DNA from: Tianweitania sediminis
GTDB lineage: Bacteria; Pseudomonadota; Alphaproteobacteria; Rhizobiales; Rhizobiaceae
NCBI RefSeq assembly: GCF_017813335.1
Contig: NZ_JAGIYY010000001.1
Coordinates: forward strand, 124,001 to 188,000
DNA length: 64,000 nt
Direction of reading: 5' to 3'
Below, one piece after another: positions 55,589-64,000 of this stretch (positions within the stretch are counted from its first letter, which is position 1; every line of letters begins with the position of its first letter). The notes under the pieces are model-generated. The model made no database searches. It was given only the letters and a program-made list of their open reading frames with translations, and had not been told where the DNA came from. The translations under genes were made by a program, and so were the position numbers.

Positions 55589-56499
55589 GGCGTCGCTCCT
55601 GAAAAAACACGCGGCGTCACCAGCGTAGGCTGGTCGCGTCCGCGCTCGTCGCTGGAAACAACTTCGTCGAGCTCCGTCAAACGACCGCGTTGCGCAAGCG
55701 TGCGGGACCCCAGCCTTGGGCGTGCCGCAAGAAGGCCCCTGGTGTAGGGATGCAGCGGCCTTTCAAAAAGCGCGCGGGTATCCTGTTCCTCCACAAGCCG
55801 TCCCTGATCCATGACGCCGACGCGCCGGCACATGTTGGCAATCACTCCCAGGTCGTGGCTGACCAGCAGGACGGCTGTTCCTTCGGCCTGGGAAAGCTCG
55901 GCAATCAGCTCGAGCACGCCCGCCTGCACCGTCACATCGAGTGCTGTCGTCGGCTCGTCCGCAATCAGCAGATCGGGGCGGCAGGCCAAGGCCATCGCAA
56001 TCATGACGCGCTGGCGCATGCCACCGGAAAGCTGATGCGGATAGGAGCGGGCACGCTCTTCGGGGCTGGGCACGCGGACGTTCTCGAGCGCCTCGACCGC
56101 CTTTGTGCGCGCTTGCGACCAGCGGAGTCCGCGATGAATGACGAACATCTCGGCAATCTGCCGACCCACCGTCGCCAAGGGGTTGAGCGCCGTCATTGGC
56201 TCCTGGAAGACCATCGCCATGCGGTCTCCCCGCAAGCGCCGCCTGGCCCGGCTGTTCAAGGTCAGAAGTTCCTGCCCGCGAAACAGGATCGATCCGCCGG
56301 TTACTTGCAAGGGACGCTTCAGCAGCCCCATGACGGAAAGGCCGGTGATGCTTTTGCCCGATCCGGATTCCCCTACCAGGCCATAGGTTTCGCCGGGTAG
56401 GATATCAAAGGAAACCCCGTGCAGGATCGCGTTCTGTTTGCCGATCCCGATGCGCAGATCACGTACGGACAGAACAGGCTCGGACTCCTTGTGTGTCAT
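55585..56499 (-). CDS. Peptide ABC transporter ATPase (DppD/OppD-like)
   Basis: 304 residues. Walker A GESGSGKS, signature [15 protein letters not shown], Walker [13 protein letters not shown]. Pairs with the DppF-like ATPase to drive transport. Overlaps the permease gene by 4 bp. Confidence 0.93.
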   Translation of the reverse strand: MTHKESEPVLSVRDLRIGIGKQNAILHGVSFDILPGETYGLVGESGSGKSITGLSVMGLLKRPLQVTGGSILFRGQELLTLNSRARRRLRGDRMAMVFQEPMTALNPLATVGRQIAEMFVIHRGLRWSQARTKAVEALENVRVPSPEERARSYPHQLSGGMRQRVMIAMALACRPDLLIADEPTTALDVTVQAGVLELIAELSQAEGTAVLLVSHDLGVIANMCRRVGVMDQGRLVEEQDTRALFERPLHPYTRGLLAARPRLGSRTLAQRGRLTELDEVVSSDERGRDQPTLVTPRVFSGATP

Positions 56500-57317
56500 A
56501 CCTTTCGTGTCCTCATGTGAGGATCCAACAGGTCTCGCATTCCGTCGCCAAGGAGGTTGAAGCCAAGCACGGTGATGAAGATGGCCAAGCCTGGATAGAT
56601 GGCAGCCCAGGGAGCGGCACGAAGAAGCTCGCGTGCGTCGGTCAGCATGTTGCCCCAGCTGGGCTGTGGCGGCCGAATGCCTACGCCGAGAAAGGAAAGC
56701 GCTGCTTCGGCCAGAACCGCACTTCCGATGCCAAGCGTCGCCATCACGAGAACCGGCCCGAGGATGTTCGGCAGAATCTGGGTTCGCATGATGTTGAAGT
56801 CGCCGAAACCTGCGGAAACGGCGGCCTGAACGAAGCCCTGGTTCTTGAGCGACAATGTGCTGCTCCGCGCGATGCGGCAGGTCCAGGACCAGTTTGTCAG
56901 CCCGAGTGCGATCAAGAGACTGGGCAGACCGGGTCCAAGCACTGCCATGATCGCGAGCGCAAAGACCAGCGAGGGGATGGCCAGCATGACATTGGTCAAG
57001 CCGTTGACCAGGTCATCCCACCATCCGCCAAAATAACCCGCCGACACGCCCAGCGCTGTGCCGATGAACGAGTTGATCAGCTGAGAAACGAGGCCAACTG
57101 TTAGTGACACCTGCGCACCATAGAGCACGCGGGAAAAGACATCGCGCCCTTGTCCATCTGTTCCCATCGGATGCTCCCAGCTCGGGGGCATTTCGGAATT
57201 CATCAGATCTGCATGAAGCACCGGATCGTAGGGCGCGATCCATCCCGCCCCGAGCGCGCATACGATAACAAGCAATGCGAGCGTCAGCCCGAGCACCAGA
57301 TTGAACCGCAGCCGCAT
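56496..57317 (-). CDS. Peptide ABC transporter permease (DppC-like)
   Basis: 273 residues, about six helices. The HPMGTDGQGRDVFSRVLYGAQVSL N-terminal and the EAALSFLGVGIRPPQPSWGNML C-terminal motifs define DppC-type permeases. It lies 3 bp after the DppB-like gene. Confidence 0.94.
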   Translation of the reverse strand: MRLRFNLVLGLTLALLVIVCALGAGWIAPYDPVLHADLMNSEMPPSWEHPMGTDGQGRDVFSRVLYGAQVSLTVGLVSQLINSFIGTALGVSAGYFGGWWDDLVNGLTNVMLAIPSLVFALAIMAVLGPGLPSLLIALGLTNWSWTCRIARSSTLSLKNQGFVQAAVSAGFGDFNIMRTQILPNILGPVLVMATLGIGSAVLAEAALSFLGVGIRPPQPSWGNMLTDARELLRAAPWAAIYPGLAIFITVLGFNLLGDGMRDLLDPHMRTRKV

Positions 57318-57320
57318 GGA

Positions 57321-58256
57321 TCAGGTCACCTTGATCCGCGGGTCCACCGCGGCATAAGCCACATCAACCAGCATGTTGATGACCAGGAACCAGAGGACGA
57401 TCACGATCACCGCGCCTTGAACAACAGGGATGTCGCGTGCGGCAACACTGTCCACGAGGAGCGAGCCAATGCCTGGCCAGGAAAACAGCTTCTCGATCAC
57501 GATCGCCTGCCCCATCAGCGAGCCGACCTGCAGTCCGAGTGTTGTGAGAACGAGCACCAGCACGTTGCGGGCGACATGACTGCGGACCAGACGCGGCTCC
57601 GAAACACCCTTGGCACGCGCGGTGCGGACGAAATCGGCATTCATCACATCGAGCACGCCGGCGCGCGTCGTTCGCGCCAACAGGGCCATTGGAGATACGC
57701 CCAGCGCAATAGCGGGCAAGATAAGGTGCTGAAAGCTGTCGGCGTTGTAGCCAAAGCTTGGCAGCCATCCGAGCTGGAGCGCGAAAACATACATCAGCAA
57801 CAGGCCGAACCAGAACTCGGGAAGGGACAGGCCCGAGATCGCCACCATCATCGTACCGGTGTCGATCACGCTCCCGGGCTTCAGCGCCGCGACGAAGCCA
57901 AGAGGAATTCCCACGAGCGCCGCGAAAAACATCGCCGCCAATGCAAGCTTGATCGAAGGCCAAAGCCGGGGTTCGATCACATTCCAAACCGGCTCGCGGG
58001 TCCGATAAGAAATGCCGAGATCGAAATGCGCCAGGCCCCAGAGATAATCCCACAGGCGAACCAGTAGCGGCTTGTCCAAGCCAAACTGCTGATTGAGGTG
58101 CGCCATCACGTCCGCATTCGTGGCATTGCGCCCTTCCGACATCAGGCTCGAAATGAAGCTGCCGGGAACGACGCTGAAAATGACGAAGATGATGAGCACG
58201 ACCACAAGCAAGGTCGGAATCATCTGCAGCGTACGACGAAGGATGAAGCGCATCAT
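57321..58256 (-). CDS. Peptide ABC transporter permease (DppB-like)
   Basis: 311 residues from tandem ATGs (58256 preferred; 58253 possible). About six helices; MMRFILRRTLQMIPTLLVV start and EKLFSWPGIGSLLVDSVAARD motif are typical. A longer in-frame start at 58331 would run through the intergenic hairpin and is unlikely. Confidence 0.92.
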   Translation of the reverse strand: MMRFILRRTLQMIPTLLVVVLIIFVIFSVVPGSFISSLMSEGRNATNADVMAHLNQQFGLDKPLLVRLWDYLWGLAHFDLGISYRTREPVWNVIEPRLWPSIKLALAAMFFAALVGIPLGFVAALKPGSVIDTGTMMVAISGLSLPEFWFGLLLMYVFALQLGWLPSFGYNADSFQHLILPAIALGVSPMALLARTTRAGVLDVMNADFVRTARAKGVSEPRLVRSHVARNVLVLVLTTLGLQVGSLMGQAIVIEKLFSWPGIGSLLVDSVAARDIPVVQGAVIVIVLWFLVINMLVDVAYAAVDPRIKVT

Positions 58257-58289
58257 GCGCGAAGGCTGCCTTTCCCCAAAGACCAGGTT

Positions 58290-58329
58290 GAAGGCAGGCG
58301 CCACCGGAACACCGGTACCGCCTGCCTTC
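58290..58329 (-). other. Intercistronic stem-loop between binding protein and permease genes
   Basis: Perfect 11-bp arms GAAGGCAGGCG / CGCCTGCCTTC with an 18-bp loop that is itself partly self-complementary, 8 bp past the binding-protein stop. No T-tract follows, so it should protect the upstream message or attenuate, raising binding-protein level over permease level. Confidence 0.75.
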
Positions 58330-58337
58330 ATGCAGGC

Positions 58338-59936
58338 CTATTTGCGCGATGCCGGCGCGTCTGCGTCGATCCAGAGATCCTCATAGTCCTGGACCGCCAA
58401 CTCCATGGCGTTCGGCTTCAAACCATGAACCCAGGGCTGGTAAGCCATGACAGCCTTGTTGTAGTTGAAGAACCAGAGCGGCGCTTCCTCCTGCAAGAGA
58501 TTGTTGGCTTGCTTCAGAAGGTCGATCTGCTTGGCAGCATCGGTTTCACTGCCCGCTTGATCCAGGAGTTTGTCGAACTCGGGATTGGAGAACTTGACGT
58601 AGTTACAAGCGGTTTGCGGCGTTTGGGAATGGAAGCAGGTCAGGTATTTCAGTGCATCCGGGCCTGACGAATTCGACCAGATATAGGCTTGGAAGTTGTC
58701 GGACAGGATCTTGTCGGACAGAACGGCGCTTTCCACCGGGTCTGCCGTGACTTCCACGCCAACCTTCGCCAGCATTGGAATGATCGCTTCGACGATGGGG
58801 ATCCCCCAGCTTTCGTTTGGCGTCGCCGTGACGGCAAACTTCAGGCCCGTTTCGAATCCGGCTTCCTTGAGAAGCTCCTTGGCCTTTTCCGGGTCATAGG
58901 CATATGGCTCCGCGTCCTTGTCGAAGGCGGGAGACGAGATCGGCAACCAGGAGACCGCTGGATAAGCCTTGTTCTTGAGCAGCTTCTCGACGATCAGATC
59001 CTTGTTGATCGCGTGATTGATTGCCTGCCGGACGCGCTTGTCCTTGAACGCTTCGACGTTCTGGTTGAAGCCGATGTTTCGCGTGTAAACCTCTGCCACT
59101 TCGAGGATGCGGTCCTTGAGAGCCGGATCTTCGCCGTAAGCCTCATATTGAACCGGTCCGAGGATGTTGACGTCGATCTCGCCGTTGCGGAAAGCGACGT
59201 CGCGTGCCGAAGCCTCACCCATCAGCATGATATCGAGCTTGTCGAGGTGCGGCTTGCCCCCCTCGAAGTAGTCCTCGAACTTCTCCAACTCGACTTTCGA
59301 GCCGGCAACGTAGTTTGCCAGCTTGAAGGGGCCGAGCCCGTTCGGCTTCGATGCAAGCTGGTCTTCCGGGTAATCCTTGGAATAGATCGGCGCGTAATTC
59401 GACATCAGGTTCCAGCCTGGATCAGCCAGGTTGGTGGTGGTGATCTCGATCGTTTTGTCGTCGATCTTTTTCAGTCCGGAAATTTCAGTGGCCGTGCCGG
59501 CCTGGAACTCGGCGACGCCGGCGATCTGCAGCATCTGTTCGGCGCCTGGCAGCGCCTTCTTGGGATCGGCGAGGCGGTTGTAGGACCAGATCACATCATC
59601 TGCGTCGAACTTGTCGCCGTTGTGGAAGGTCGCATCCTTCAGCTTGTAAGTATAGGTCTTGCCGTCTGCCGACTTCTCCACGGACTCCGCGAGATCAAGC
59701 TCAGGCTTGCCGCTTTCCGGGTTCCATTTGTAGAGCGAGCGATTGATGGCTTTGGCGACAATCTCGTCTTGCGTATGCGGCGTCGCCGTGATGTCGAGCG
59801 AGGTGATGGAGTTGCCGTAGGGCGCGGTGAACACGAGCTTGCCACCATCTTGCGGCTTGGCATCCTGTGCCAAGGCGATCGTTGCAGTCCCGAGCATCAA
59901 TGCCGAGATCAGGCTCAATCTTGTCATCATCATCAT
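58338..59936 (-). CDS. Peptide ABC transporter substrate-binding protein (SBP family 5)
   Basis: 532 residues. Signal peptide of about 23 residues (cut near ALA|QDAKP), then a DppA/OppA-type fold with YGNSITSLDITATPHTQ, SADGKTYTYKLKDATFHNGDKFDADDV and FKDKRVRQAINHAINKD. Four ATG codons in a row open the gene; which is used is unclear. Gives the transporter its substrate range. Confidence 0.94.
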   Translation of the reverse strand: MMMMTRLSLISALMLGTATIALAQDAKPQDGGKLVFTAPYGNSITSLDITATPHTQDEIVAKAINRSLYKWNPESGKPELDLAESVEKSADGKTYTYKLKDATFHNGDKFDADDVIWSYNRLADPKKALPGAEQMLQIAGVAEFQAGTATEISGLKKIDDKTIEITTTNLADPGWNLMSNYAPIYSKDYPEDQLASKPNGLGPFKLANYVAGSKVELEKFEDYFEGGKPHLDKLDIMLMGEASARDVAFRNGEIDVNILGPVQYEAYGEDPALKDRILEVAEVYTRNIGFNQNVEAFKDKRVRQAINHAINKDLIVEKLLKNKAYPAVSWLPISSPAFDKDAEPYAYDPEKAKELLKEAGFETGLKFAVTATPNESWGIPIVEAIIPMLAKVGVEVTADPVESAVLSDKILSDNFQAYIWSNSSGPDALKYLTCFHSQTPQTACNYVKFSNPEFDKLLDQAGSETDAAKQIDLLKQANNLLQEEAPLWFFNYNKAVMAYQPWVHGLKPNAMELAVQDYEDLWIDADAPASRK

Positions 59937-59996
59937 TCTTGTTTCCCCTTGTGGTTCTGTGATCAGTCAGCCGTCGGACCTTTGCGCAGGCGTTCG

Positions 59997-61622
59997 TCAC
60001 GCCCTCTCGTAAACAATGCGACCGTCGAGGATCGTCATCTCGCAGTACGTCGCCTGAAGGATATCCTCGGGCGAAGCGGTCAGGAGATCATTCGAGAACA
60101 CAGCGATGTCGGCCAGCATCCCCGGCTCCAGACGTCCCTTCACCTGCTCCGCGCACTGGGAATAGGCGCCATGCTCAGTGTAAGCGCGGAGCGCCTGCTC
60201 CGGCGTCAGGATTTCCGAAGCGTCCATCACCGTCCCCTTGTGGGTTTTGCGGGTGATCATCGCGTATAGGTTCGGGAAGGGGTTCGGCGAACACACAGGC
60301 GAGTCGCTGCCGGTGGATGGTTTCATTCCAAGCCGGTCCCATGTTGCGATCGGATAGGAGCGAAGGCCGCGCTCCGGTCCTAGAACCGAGATGTAGGCAT
60401 CGCCGAAGTCGTAGATGAAGGCCTGCTGCGGCGCGGGCAGAATGCCGGCTTGTAGCATCCGCTGGTTCAGTGCCTCATCGGCATAGCCGCAGTGCTCGAT
60501 GCGGTGACGAAGAGAATGGCTCGACCCAGCCGCACGCAAACGCTCATAGGCGCGCACAAGCTGATCGATGGCAGCATCACCGATGCCGTGACAAACCATC
60601 GGGTAGCCCAGCGCCGTATAGCGATCCACCAGTTCAAACAGCTGCTCATCCGGCAGCATCTGGACGCCAAAATTCTGTGGTTCGCCGCTGTAGGGCTGCC
60701 GCATCCAGGCTGTTCGCCCACCCGCAGAACCATCCGTGAAAACCTTCACGCCGCCGATGCGGAACATGTCACTGCCGGAGCCGTAGACGAAACCTGCCGC
60801 GTGACAGGATTCCACGATTGTTGTGGCGGGATCGCCGAGAAGCGTAGCCCAGACCCGGACTTGCAGCCGGCCCGCTCGTTCGGCCTTTTGATAGGCGTCG
60901 ATCTCGGTCATGCCGTCGATCTGGCCTGTGGCGGCATCCATGCAGGAGGTGATGCCGAACTGAAGCAGGTGATGACTGCCGGCTTCAATCGCGCCAACGA
61001 TTTCATCCAGCGCCGGCGTCGGCTGCACGTTGTAAACGAGGTCCTGTGCGTTTTCTGCAAGCAGTCCCGTCAGATGGCCGTTTTGCCGCCCGATAACGCC
61101 GCCGTCTGGATCGGGCGTGTTGATGTCTATGCCCGCCAACGACAGCGCCCGCGAGTTGGCGACAGTGACATGGCCGCAAGCGCGCGTGACGGACACCGGA
61201 TGATCTGGCAAAGCCGCATCGAGTTCTTGCGCGGTCGGCATAAGCCCGTCATCGTATCGCGTCTGGTCAAAGCCGCGCGCGGTGACCCAACCGCCCTTTG
61301 GAGTTTCGGCAGCGCGCTTCTGCAAGGCAGCCACCAAGGCAGCTCGCGTTGGCGCGGCAGCGGGTGTTGCATCAACTTTGCCCCGCAACAGCCCGGTGGA
61401 GATCAGATGCAGATGCGCATCGTTCAGGCCCGGCATCGCGAAGCGTCCATCCAGATCCACGATCTTCGTGTTAGGACCACACGAGGCTGCTACTTCGGCA
61501 TCAGACCCTGTCGCCAACACCAAGTTGCCGCGGATCGAAACTGCTTCGACGATCGGATTGCCATAGCCGGTCCAAATCCTGCCTCCGCGCAAAACAAGAT
61601 CTGCCTCATGAGAGGATTGCAT
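59997..61622 (-). CDS. YtcJ-like amidohydrolase (Amidohydro_3)
   Basis: 541 residues from the ATG at 61622 (39 bp shorter than the longest frame; GGGGAG lies about 12 nt upstream). Metal motif PGLNDAHLHL, then TRACGHVTVANS, CHGIGDAAID, HRIEHCGYA and GSDSPV match YtcJ-type amidohydrolases. It hydrolyses an amide or N-acyl bond. First gene of the operon with the peptide transporter, divergent from lysR. Confidence 0.9.
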   Translation of the reverse strand: MQSSHEADLVLRGGRIWTGYGNPIVEAVSIRGNLVLATGSDAEVAASCGPNTKIVDLDGRFAMPGLNDAHLHLISTGLLRGKVDATPAAAPTRAALVAALQKRAAETPKGGWVTARGFDQTRYDDGLMPTAQELDAALPDHPVSVTRACGHVTVANSRALSLAGIDINTPDPDGGVIGRQNGHLTGLLAENAQDLVYNVQPTPALDEIVGAIEAGSHHLLQFGITSCMDAATGQIDGMTEIDAYQKAERAGRLQVRVWATLLGDPATTIVESCHAAGFVYGSGSDMFRIGGVKVFTDGSAGGRTAWMRQPYSGEPQNFGVQMLPDEQLFELVDRYTALGYPMVCHGIGDAAIDQLVRAYERLRAAGSSHSLRHRIEHCGYADEALNQRMLQAGILPAPQQAFIYDFGDAYISVLGPERGLRSYPIATWDRLGMKPSTGSDSPVCSPNPFPNLYAMITRKTHKGTVMDASEILTPEQALRAYTEHGAYSQCAEQVKGRLEPGMLADIAVFSNDLLTASPEDILQATYCEMTILDGRIVYERA

Positions 61623-61796
61623 GCTGCTATTGTTCTCCCCGGCAGTACCCGCAGGCACCATCCTCCCCCACCAGCACCGGGCCTGGCCTGGCCTGGTTTC
61701 GTTTCAGCTGTTGCCAGTGACTACTGCACAACTGCTTGTTGAACCTACGATGCGACGTATGCGCGGGCGTGGCCAATTCGCTTCTCGCAAAATCTC

Positions 61797-61811
61797 ATGC
61801 AAATTTTGCAT
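61797..61811. promoter_or_regulatory. Candidate LysR operator
   Basis: ATGCAAATTTTGCAT, symmetric at every position but the centre, in the 258-bp divergent region between the amidohydrolase operon and lysR. Its 7-bp arms and position 70 bp before lysR suit a LysR-type recognition site. Confidence 0.55.
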
Positions 61812-61880
61812 AGCGCAACCTTGAGCTTCCGTTATGGTCACGCCGCTTCTTCCGGCGGTCTGCAGCCCAGGAACTGTCCT

Positions 61881-62801
61881 ATGGAAATCAAATGGCTCGA
61901 AGACTTCGTGACGCTTGCAGAGACCTCAAGCTTCTCGCGGGCGGCGGAAATACGCAACGTCACACAACCTGCCTTCAGCCGCCGTATCAAGCAACTTGAA
62001 ACCTGGATGGGCGCGCCCCTGATCAGTCGCGCCACCATGCCGGCTGAGTTGACACCGGCCGGGCGGAACTTTCTTCCCCTGGCTCAGGACGCGATCCGGA
62101 TGTTTTACACGGCGCGGGAAACGCTGCGTCCACCTGCAGAACAGGGCCTGGTGCGCTTTGCGGCACTTCACACGCTGACGGTCACCTTTTTTCCCGTCTG
62201 GCTGCAGAAGATCCAGCGTACAAGCCGCAGGTTCGGCACGTCGTTCATCGCCGACCGCGGCGGTATCGAAGCAAATCTTGCCGCTTTGATTGACGGCGAA
62301 GCTGACTTCTTTCTGACCTATGCGAGCCGCGAAGTTCCGTTTCATCTTGATCGCAAAAGGTTTGCGCATCTTGTGATCGGCTCTGACCGCCTGATCCCAG
62401 TTGCTGCGCCGGCACTGCACGTCAACCAGTCGGTGGCTTTGGCCGAGAACATCATGGATCAGCCAGATGCTGCCGAGCGCTTGCTGCCTTACCTCGGCTA
62501 CGGCTTCAGTTCGTTCTTCGGAGTTGCCCTCGGCAACTTGTTCTCGAGGCGAACGCCGTTCAAGCGCCAAACCATTCACGAAAGCACGATCAGTGCTGGC
62601 CTCAAGGAGCTCGCCTTGACGGGTGCGGGAGTTTGCTGGCTGCCGCAGAGCCTCGTTGAGAATGACCTGCGCAAAAAGGCGCTTGTCGCCTGCTCGGCAG
62701 ATCCCGGATGGACGCTCGATCTTGAGATCCGGCTTTACCGCAGTTCGGAAAACAAGCGCAGCGGCGTGCTGGAAGCGCTTTGGCAGGCCGCCGGCGGTTA
62801 A
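61881..62801 (+). CDS. LysR family transcriptional regulator
   Basis: 306 residues. An N-terminal helix-turn-helix (IKWLEDFVTLAETSSFSRAAEIRNVTQPAFSRRIKQLE) and a substrate-binding-like effector domain. ATG at 61881 follows a GGAAC site; an in-frame ATG at 61797 lies inside the palindrome and was rejected. It probably activates the divergent uptake operon and may also act on the P1 peptidase operon. Confidence 0.92.
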   Translation: MEIKWLEDFVTLAETSSFSRAAEIRNVTQPAFSRRIKQLETWMGAPLISRATMPAELTPAGRNFLPLAQDAIRMFYTARETLRPPAEQGLVRFAALHTLTVTFFPVWLQKIQRTSRRFGTSFIADRGGIEANLAALIDGEADFFLTYASREVPFHLDRKRFAHLVIGSDRLIPVAAPALHVNQSVALAENIMDQPDAAERLLPYLGYGFSSFFGVALGNLFSRRTPFKRQTIHESTISAGLKELALTGAGVCWLPQSLVENDLRKKALVACSADPGWTLDLEIRLYRSSENKRSGVLEALWQAAGG

Positions 62802-62858
62802 CAGCGGCAGACGGTCCTTGATCTGAGAACCCACCAGCTTCCCGCCGGACGCGCGCCG

Positions 62859-63914
62859 TCAGAAGTCGGTGGCGTGTTGTGTCAGCCAGTCACCCAAGGC
62901 CGGCACCATGCGACCATCGCGCCCCCGTGCAGGCGACGCGAAGCACAAGGCGTTCAAGATCGCTTCGGTTGTGGCTTCCACAGCAGCTTCGAACACGAGA
63001 TCAATGCTCCCATCGTGGATGCGCTCGATGGACATGAAGGGCGACGCCGAACTGTGCAGCACCGGATCCGCAGTCGTGAAGGCTATCGAGATATCTCCGC
63101 TACCATGCCCCCAAAAGGAGCCGAGGCGTGCAAGGCCGGCAGCAGCGCGACGCGCCACCCGACTGAGTTGCCGATTGTCCAGCGGCACGTCCATGCCAAG
63201 AATGATGATGATCGACCCGCTCTCAGGCTGCTTTGCTTGCCGAGGGTCGGCCCTGCGCCCGTCCGGCAGGATCAAGTCCCCGGCTCTGCCGAAGTTGGAC
63301 AACACCAGTGCACCCACAGTGAAGGAGCGGCTTGCAATCGAAATCAGCCGGGATGCACTGCCTATTCCAGATTTGAAGCCGAAGGAGGTCATGCCGGTAC
63401 CTGCGCCGACATTGCCTTGCTGCACGGAACCGGTGCTTGCCGCGTCCAGCGCAGCCCAAGCGTCCTTTAGGCTGACGCTCATGGCCTGGATATCGTTGAT
63501 CCTGCCATCGTTGCATTCCAGCACAAGCGGATTGACGGTGCTTGTTTCACGGCCGATTCCGGGATTGCTTTCGACGGCACGCTTGATCAGCGCTTCCGCG
63601 CAGGTCGCAACGGAAAACGTGTTCGTCAGCAGTATGGGCGTTTCGATTGTGCCGAGTTCGGCCAGTTGCATCAGCCCGACGGATTTTCCGAAACCGTTGA
63701 TGATATCGGCTGACGCTCTCACCTTGGTTTGAAACAGGTCGCCGCCGTGGGGCAATACAGCTGTGACACCTGTGGCTGTTGTGCCCTCTGCGAGCGTTGT
63801 GTGCCCAACCAGAACACCCGGAACGTCGGTGATCACGTTAAGAGCGCCCGGCGCAAGGCGCCCGACATGAAAGCCGAATTGCCGTGCGGCCATCATCTTG
63901 CCCACCCTTTTCAT
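62859..63914 (-). CDS. P1 family (DmpA-like) self-cleaving aminopeptidase
   Basis: 351 residues. TDVPGVLVGH near the start, NVGAGTGMTSFGFKSGIGSASR, TVGALVLSNFG and the autocleavage region ESG|SIIIILGMDVPL with G233-S234 as the likely cut site, freeing Ser as nucleophile as in DmpA. Such enzymes release N-terminal residues, including beta-amino or D-amino acids, from amides. Its ATG overlaps the stop of the upstream gene (ATGA), so it is a late gene of another operon. Confidence 0.9.
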   Translation of the reverse strand: MKRVGKMMAARQFGFHVGRLAPGALNVITDVPGVLVGHTTLAEGTTATGVTAVLPHGGDLFQTKVRASADIINGFGKSVGLMQLAELGTIETPILLTNTFSVATCAEALIKRAVESNPGIGRETSTVNPLVLECNDGRINDIQAMSVSLKDAWAALDAASTGSVQQGNVGAGTGMTSFGFKSGIGSASRLISIASRSFTVGALVLSNFGRAGDLILPDGRRADPRQAKQPESGSIIIILGMDVPLDNRQLSRVARRAAAGLARLGSFWGHGSGDISIAFTTADPVLHSSASPFMSIERIHDGSIDLVFEAAVEATTEAILNALCFASPARGRDGRMVPALGDWLTQHATDF

Positions 63915-64000
63915 GCGAACGCTTTCGGTGCACCCGTCGGCCGGTCCAGTTCCCCTCGCGCTGCCCGCAAGTAGAGCTCCTGCAAACGACGCGTCAGCGG
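63911..64000 (-). CDS. C-terminal end of an unidentified gene (5' end outside window)
   Basis: The last 29 codons of a minus-strand frame, ending ...GAPKAFA with a TGA that overlaps the P1 peptidase ATG. The visible piece is basic and helical (TRRLQELYLRAARGEL). Too short to name; translation coupling makes it an operon partner of the peptidase. Confidence 0.6.
   Translation of the reverse strand, partial: PLTRRLQELYLRAARGELDRPTGAPKAFA

Noticed and set aside
62815-62832. TTGATCTGAGAACC near the lysR end as an FNR box
   Set aside because: Only the left half-site matches; the right half is not ATCAA and no gene starts downstream in a suitable place.

Overview
The window reads as chromosomal DNA of a high-GC alphaproteobacterium, most likely of the Hyphomicrobiales (rhizobial order). 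The grounds are the gene families and their order (coxMNOP-like oxidase, ccoNOQP-GHIS with FNR/FixK boxes, HWE histidine kinase, TRAP and Dpp uptake loci, a DUF2161 protein), dense packing with many ATGA overlaps, and no IS element, phage gene, rRNA, tRNA or CRISPR array that I could see. The family or genus cannot be fixed from the sequence alone.

Layout. 1-9.3 kb: mixed chromosomal genes, namely a truncated GAF-GGDEF protein, an orphan BrnA-like antitoxin, an enolase-superfamily enzyme, an aldo/keto reductase, a uvsE-DHH operon opposite a DUF2161 protein, and a GMC oxidoreductase. 9.3-14.3 kb: an RND efflux pump and adaptor with a divergent TetR regulator. 14.4-19.4 kb: a caa3-type oxidase (subunit II-cytochrome c fusion, subunit I-III fusion), a small membrane protein and a tri-heme cytochrome c. 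19.5-21.5 kb: a GAF/HWE histidine kinase and a single-domain response regulator. 21.7-25.5 kb: an arsenic operon, arsR-arsC(LMW-PTP type)-arsC::arsN2-arsH-arsB.

25.6-38.7 kb is a microoxic respiration block: an FNR-type regulator coupled to a tiny membrane protein, ccoNOQP, ccoGHIS plus an extra HemJ/CopD-like membrane gene, pseudoazurin, a hemerythrin-like protein, a second FNR-type regulator and hemN. Six promoters share one design: an FNR/FixK box, exactly 20 bp, then a hexamer close to GCTAGG.

39-48.2 kb is a catabolic locus: IclR regulator and cupin-like protein divergent from a TRAP transporter, HpcH/HpaI aldolase, DUF6282 hydrolase, BKACE (DUF849), an NQO1-like reductase and an SDR. 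The set suggests uptake and carbon-carbon cleavage of an unidentified acid. 48.2-53.1 kb is looser: HAD and DUF72 genes, then an ArsR/NIPSNAP/ABM cassette bracketed by two 75-bp direct repeats, with about 1.6 kb of apparently non-coding DNA. 53.1-64 kb is a peptide or amide uptake and hydrolysis locus: amidohydrolase, Dpp-type ABC transporter and M81 (MlrC-like) protein in one operon, a divergent LysR regulator, then a P1-family (DmpA-like) peptidase whose upstream partner gene is cut by the window end.

Most promising for follow-up: the unassigned TRAP/BKACE/DUF6282 locus, the ArsC-ArsN2 fusion, the extra membrane gene coupled to ccoS, the precise FNR promoter architecture (with two predicted leaderless starts), and the repeat-bracketed cassette.
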